A stretch of 36,996 bases of DNA, taken from contig CADECM010000040.1 in NCBI GenBank assembly GCA_902825845.1, positions 12,130 to 49,125 of the forward strand, in the 5' to 3' direction. Position 1 is the first letter of the stretch. Every line of letters starts with the position of its first letter. A program made the translations under genes and the position numbers. Shown in pieces: positions 33,692 to 36,996 of this stretch. The notes beneath the pieces are model-generated. The model was not told where the DNA came from and searched no databases. It worked only from the letters and a program-made list of their open reading frames with translations. The stretch is from an uncultured beta proteobacterium (GTDB taxonomy: Bacteria; Pseudomonadota; Gammaproteobacteria; Burkholderiales; SG8-41).

Positions 33692-34651
33692 ATGCGTTGT
33701 ATTGGTGGCGTGATGGTATCAATGTTGCTGAGCATCAGTGCGGCACATGCGCAGGTCTATCCCCAAAAACCGATTCGACTGGTGGTGCCCTTTGCCGCGG
33801 GTGGCGGCACCGACATCATCGCGCGGCTGATCGGTGCCGAACTGGCGGAGAGCATGGGGCAGCCGGTGGTCATCGACAACCGCGGCGGCAGCGGCGGCAT
33901 CATTGGCACCAACATCGTTGCGAAGTCAGATGCCGATGGCTATACCATGGGCTTGTGCAGTCTGGGATTTTCATATGTGCCTGCGCTCTACAAGTCGCTG
34001 CCGTACGACACCGAACGGGATATCGCGCCGGTGTCCCGGGTCGCGACACAGCCGTTTGTGTTTGCCGTGCATCCTTCGCTGAATGTCGGAAACATGCGGC
34101 AACTGATAGCACTGGCCAAAGCCAGGCCGGGCCAAATTCACTATGGTTCCGGCGGCGCCGGTGGCGCCTCGCATCTGGGTACGGAACTGCTGCGCAATGT
34201 GGCGGCGATTGACCTTACGCACGTGCCGTACAAGGGTACCGGGCCGGCCCTGACCGCGGTGATCAGCGGCGAAATACAGCTGCAGCTTGTGGGAATGTCT
34301 GCGGTGGTGCCGCACCTGAAGTCCGGGCGGCTCAAATTGCTGGCGGTCAGCGGCGCGACGCGATCGCCCGCCGCGCCGGATATTCCCACGGCAATGGAAA
34401 GCGGCGTAGCGGGGTACGTGTTCGATGTCTGGTACGGGATGCTGGTGCCCGCGCGCACGCCGCAGGCCATTGTGCACAAACTGAATGCCGAGATTAATCG
34501 CGCGCTCAAGGTGCCCGCGGTGGCGCGGCGCTTTGCCGCTGCCGGGCTGGAACCCGCGGGTAACTCGCCCGCGGAATTTTCCGCGCTGATCCGCGCGGAA
34601 ATCGCGAAATGGCGCAAGGTGGTCAAGGCAGCCAACATCAGGGTGGATTGA
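33692..34651 (+). CDS. Bug-family tripartite tricarboxylate transporter substrate-binding protein
   Basis: 319 residues from the ATG at 33692, chosen for GGAGG ten bases upstream and for a clean signal peptide (MRCIGGVMVSMLLSISAAHA before Q); a GTG nine codons earlier is the alternative. Motifs: IRLVVPFAAGGGTDIIARLI, VIDNRGGSGGIIGTNIVAKS, DADGYTMGL and THVPYKGTGPALTAVISGEI. It is the first gene of a cluster with an oxidoreductase (1 base later) and a cyclase-family enzyme, so it likely binds the substrate they degrade. No TctA/TctB genes are present. Confidence 0.93.
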   Translation: MRCIGGVMVSMLLSISAAHAQVYPQKPIRLVVPFAAGGGTDIIARLIGAELAESMGQPVVIDNRGGSGGIIGTNIVAKSDADGYTMGLCSLGFSYVPALYKSLPYDTERDIAPVSRVATQPFVFAVHPSLNVGNMRQLIALAKARPGQIHYGSGGAGGASHLGTELLRNVAAIDLTHVPYKGTGPALTAVISGEIQLQLVGMSAVVPHLKSGRLKLLAVSGATRSPAAPDIPTAMESGVAGYVFDVWYGMLVPARTPQAIVHKLNAEINRALKVPAVARRFAAAGLEPAGNSPAEFSALIRAEIAKWRKVVKAANIRVD

Positions 34652-34652
34652 C

Positions 34653-35735
34653 ATGCAACGCAATCAAATCGGACTGGCGGTGATCGGCTCGGGGCGCATC
34701 GGTACGCTGCGCGCGCGGCTGGCTTCGCAACATCCCGCGGTGAATTTTATCGCCACCGCCGACCTGAAACCGGAAAACGCCAGGGCGTTGGCGGACAAGG
34801 TCGATGCCAAAGTCCATTCGGGCAACAATCTCGAAATCATCAACCACCCGGATGTGACGGCGGTGATCGTGTCCACCGCCGAAGGCCAGCACACGGAAGC
34901 CGTGCTGGCGGCGATCGCCGCCGGCAAGCCGGTTCTGGTGGAAAAGCCCATTGCACTGAGCACCGTGGAAGCTGACAGCATCATTGCCGCCGCCGAACGC
35001 GCCCATGGCAACGTGCGGGTCGGCTACAGCCGCCGGTACAAGGAACGCTACCTGATCGCGAAGGAGCAGATTGTGCAAGGCCGCGTCGGCAGGATTACCG
35101 GCGCGGCGGCGCGTGTGTTCAACTCCAGCACGCAGGCGCTGGCCATGCTCAAGCGCGATCCGCATGCCACCCCGGTGGTGGATGCGCTGACCTACTACGT
35201 GGATCTGATGGGCTGGTTTCTCGGCGGCGCGAGACTGGCCGAGGTGTACTCGCGCGGCACCACGGGGGTTCTGAAATCCCATGGGCACGATGTCGACGAC
35301 GTGTGCTATTCGGTGTTGACCTACGATGACGGCACCACGGTGAACCTCGGCATCAGCTACGCGCTGCCCGAGAATTACCCCGCGATGGGGCACGCCGCGC
35401 GTGTGGAGGTACTGGGTACCGAGGGCGTAATGATCCTCGACGACGATCACACCGATCAGATCATGTACTCGAACAAGGGCATGCCCCACGTCTACCTGCC
35501 CGACGTGACAGTCAATATGGTGTTTCTGCAAAGCGGCACGCCGGGGGATTGGGCATTGGGCGATTTCTGGGGGCCGATCGCCAACGAAACACGCGCCTGG
35601 CTGGATCACCTCGCCACCGGTAAGCCGTGCGCGCTTGCCACACCGCGCGAGGCCCGTGCCACGCTCGAAGCGACTTTGGCCATCGAATTGTCGCTGGAAA
35701 GCGGCCAGCCGGTGCGCCTGCCGCTGGCCGGTTGA
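34653..35735 (+). CDS. Gfo/Idh/MocA-family NAD(P)-dependent oxidoreductase
   Basis: 360 residues. The N-terminal Rossmann fold has GLAVIGSGRIGTLRARL (GSGRIG at 12-17), VIVSTAEGQHTE and the family mark VEKPIAL (EKP at 97-99). The C-terminal dimerisation and catalytic domain has RRYKERYLIAKEQIVQGRVG, VDALTYYVDLMGWFLGG and HDVDDVCYSVLTYDDG. It resembles myo-inositol 2-dehydrogenase-like enzymes acting on sugars or polyols, but the substrate is unknown. It begins one base after the Bug stop, so translation is probably coupled. Confidence 0.93.
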   Translation: MQRNQIGLAVIGSGRIGTLRARLASQHPAVNFIATADLKPENARALADKVDAKVHSGNNLEIINHPDVTAVIVSTAEGQHTEAVLAAIAAGKPVLVEKPIALSTVEADSIIAAAERAHGNVRVGYSRRYKERYLIAKEQIVQGRVGRITGAAARVFNSSTQALAMLKRDPHATPVVDALTYYVDLMGWFLGGARLAEVYSRGTTGVLKSHGHDVDDVCYSVLTYDDGTTVNLGISYALPENYPAMGHAARVEVLGTEGVMILDDDHTDQIMYSNKGMPHVYLPDVTVNMVFLQSGTPGDWALGDFWGPIANETRAWLDHLATGKPCALATPREARATLEATLAIELSLESGQPVRLPLAG

Positions 35736-35828
35736 GCCCTACTACGCCAACGGACTGGAAAAAGGGCATCGCGGCGCGCACAAGCGCGGCGCGTTTTGGT
35801 TTCGACGGATTACAAGGAGCAGATCGAC
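35736..35828 (+). other. short intergenic spacer
   Basis: 93 bases with a GC-rich direct repeat CGCGGCGCG and, near the end, AAGGAG, nine bases before the next ATG. No gene; probably an operon-internal spacer. Confidence 0.5.
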
Positions 35829-36845
35829 ATGCCACGCACTGCATTGAAGATACCCAGGGCCATCAATACCCGCGACGGGAAGAACCGAAAACTCACGCGT
35901 AAGGATGTGCACGCGGCAGCAAAAAAATTGCGGAACTGGGGCCGCTGGGGCAAGGACGATGAAATCGGCACGCTGAATTTCACCACTGCCGAGCATATCG
36001 TCGCGGCGGCGAAACTCGTAACCAAGGGCAAGGTGATGTCGCTTGCGTTGAAATACGATCAGAGCGGTCCGCAGGGGGCCAAAAGCAAGTATCCCTCACT
36101 GGGCCGCTTCAATCCGATACACCTGATGACGCGCACGGGTACGGATGCCTACTCGGGCATACTGGACCACCGCGGCATCCGCGGCACGGACGACATCATC
36201 ATCATGCCGCTGCAATGCGGCACGCAGTGGGACGGTCTCGGCCATATTCTGTACGAAAACTTCATGTGGAACGGCTACGACTGCCGCAATGTCTCCAGCG
36301 CGGGCGCCGGCAAGGCGGGCATCGAAAAAACTGCTTCAAAAATGGTTGGCCGCGGTGTGCTGCTGGACGTGGCACGCGCAATGGGTAAAAAACACCTGCC
36401 CGACGGTTTCGCCATCACCAATGAAATGCTGGATTACACCGAACACAAGCAGGGCGTAAAAGTGGGGCAGGGCGATTATCTGCTGGTGCACACCGGTCAC
36501 GTGCAGCGCTGCCTGGACAGTAAAAGCTGGGACGGCTACTCCGGCGGCGACGCACCGGGGCTGGCATTCGAGACAGCGGCCTGGCTGCACAAGAAGGAAG
36601 TTGCCGGTGTCGCAACGGATACCTGGGGCGTGGAAGTGCGTCCCAACCAGACCGCGGACACCAATCAGCCCTGGCACTGGATCTGCATCCCAAATATGGG
36701 GCTGACGGTGGGCGAGATTTTTTACCTGACCGAGCTGGCCAAGGATTGTGCAGCGGACAAGCGCTATGAGTTTCTGTTCGTCGCGCCGGCGCTGCCGATC
36801 ACGGGCGCGGTGGGTTCGCCGGTAAATCCTCTTGCCATCAAATAA
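35829..36845 (+). CDS. cyclase-family protein (PF04199-like, kynurenine-formamidase-type hydrolase)
   Basis: 338 residues from the ATG at 35829, chosen for AAGGAG nine bases upstream; an upstream extension is not supported. Family features are NWGRWGKDDEIGTLNFTTAE (near 37-56), the motif LQCGTQWDGLGH (near 127-139), GRGVLLDVARAMG and DYLLVHTGH. The common motif HxGTHxDxPxH is here QCGTQWDGLGH, so the first two His are replaced by Gln while Asp and the last His remain; I believe this variant is found in a subfamily of the cyclases. Probably a metal-dependent hydrolase or lactonase of the same catabolic cluster. Substrate unknown. Confidence 0.88.
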   Translation: MPRTALKIPRAINTRDGKNRKLTRKDVHAAAKKLRNWGRWGKDDEIGTLNFTTAEHIVAAAKLVTKGKVMSLALKYDQSGPQGAKSKYPSLGRFNPIHLMTRTGTDAYSGILDHRGIRGTDDIIIMPLQCGTQWDGLGHILYENFMWNGYDCRNVSSAGAGKAGIEKTASKMVGRGVLLDVARAMGKKHLPDGFAITNEMLDYTEHKQGVKVGQGDYLLVHTGHVQRCLDSKSWDGYSGGDAPGLAFETAAWLHKKEVAGVATDTWGVEVRPNQTADTNQPWHWICIPNMGLTVGEIFYLTELAKDCAADKRYEFLFVAPALPITGAVGSPVNPLAIK

Positions 36846-36996
36846 GCAGCGCCCGCAGCGCGTGGGGGGGGGGGGGGGCGGGGGGGGCAACTTTTTTCGT
36901 GAACACACCGGGGGCAGGGGAAAAATTTTAGCTTAATTCTCTCAAAAATAAGGGGGAAAAATTAAAAAATAATAAAAAAAAAAATTTAAAAAAAAA
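36846..36996. other. low-complexity contig end, probable assembly noise
   Basis: After the cyclase stop, a short normal stretch turns into G runs (about 36865-36889) and then poly-A/T-rich sequence until the end. Composition is unlike the rest of the window, and no gene or structured element is visible. Confidence 0.7.

Noticed and set aside
1..36996. CRISPR array, tRNA/rRNA genes and insertion sequences
   Set aside because: I saw no regularly spaced direct repeats, no cloverleaf-like sequence, and no transposase or terminal inverted repeats with target duplications.
36846..36996. Poly-A/T stretch as a regulatory or origin-like region
   Set aside because: Adjacent G runs and position at the very end point to a contig-end artefact.

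Overview
The window looks like one contig of a GC-rich (roughly 60-65% by eye) betaproteobacterium, most likely Burkholderiales. The main reasons are two orphan Bug-type periplasmic solute receptors, a periplasmic PQQ dehydrogenase next to a Rieske protein, and a Gfo/Idh/MocA oxidoreductase and a cyclase-family hydrolase behind a Bug receptor. The taxonomic call is an inference. Both ends look like contig ends: the left edge cuts a gene inside a GGC repeat, and the right edge (after 36845) decays into G runs and then A/T runs that look like assembly noise.

Positions 25823 down to 1 (minus strand) hold one long co-oriented cluster of 19 genes encoding an extracellular contractile injection system (eCIS; phage-tail-like, Afp/PVC type). 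In transcription order: a small winged-helix-like protein; the Pvc16/Afp16-type cap protein (DUF4255); an unknown beta-rich protein; sheath 1; tube 1; sheath 2; tube 2; an Afp7-like tube/baseplate protein with a Gly/Ala-rich tail; a DUF5908-like 57-residue protein; a gp27/gpD-type hub; a separate gp5/gpV-type spike; an unknown 543-residue protein with a hydrophobic C-terminus; gp25; a gp6/gpJ-like baseplate protein; a large gpI-like protein with a PKD-like tail; two small Ig/PKD-like proteins; three large proteins sharing an N-terminal module (312, 635 and 1625 residues); and an unknown gene cut by the left edge. Genes mostly overlap or lie 5-60 bases apart, which implies co-transcription and one assembly pathway. 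No AAA+ ATPase, tape measure or obvious toxin is visible; these may lie beyond position 1.

The eCIS head is separated from 26188 onward by a 364-base regulatory gap with an operator-like inverted repeat and a hairpin. Then come an exported SAM-methyltransferase-like protein (minus), a divergent lipoprotein-like alpha/beta hydrolase (plus), and a convergent Bug receptor (minus). From 29518 a plus-strand cluster encodes an AMP-forming acyl-CoA synthetase, a Tat-type Rieske protein and a PQQ dehydrogenase with a lanthanide-type active-site signature, closed by a strong intrinsic terminator at 33488-33518. A second plus-strand cluster (33692-36845) encodes a Bug receptor, a Gfo/Idh/MocA oxidoreductase and a cyclase-family hydrolase; it looks like uptake and catabolism of an organic acid.

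The most unusual points are the membrane-segment protein inside the baseplate block, the family of three proteins with a shared N-terminal module (one carrying two tandem 179-residue repeats), the Afp7-like protein without a visible LysM domain, and an AT-rich motif repeated between operons.
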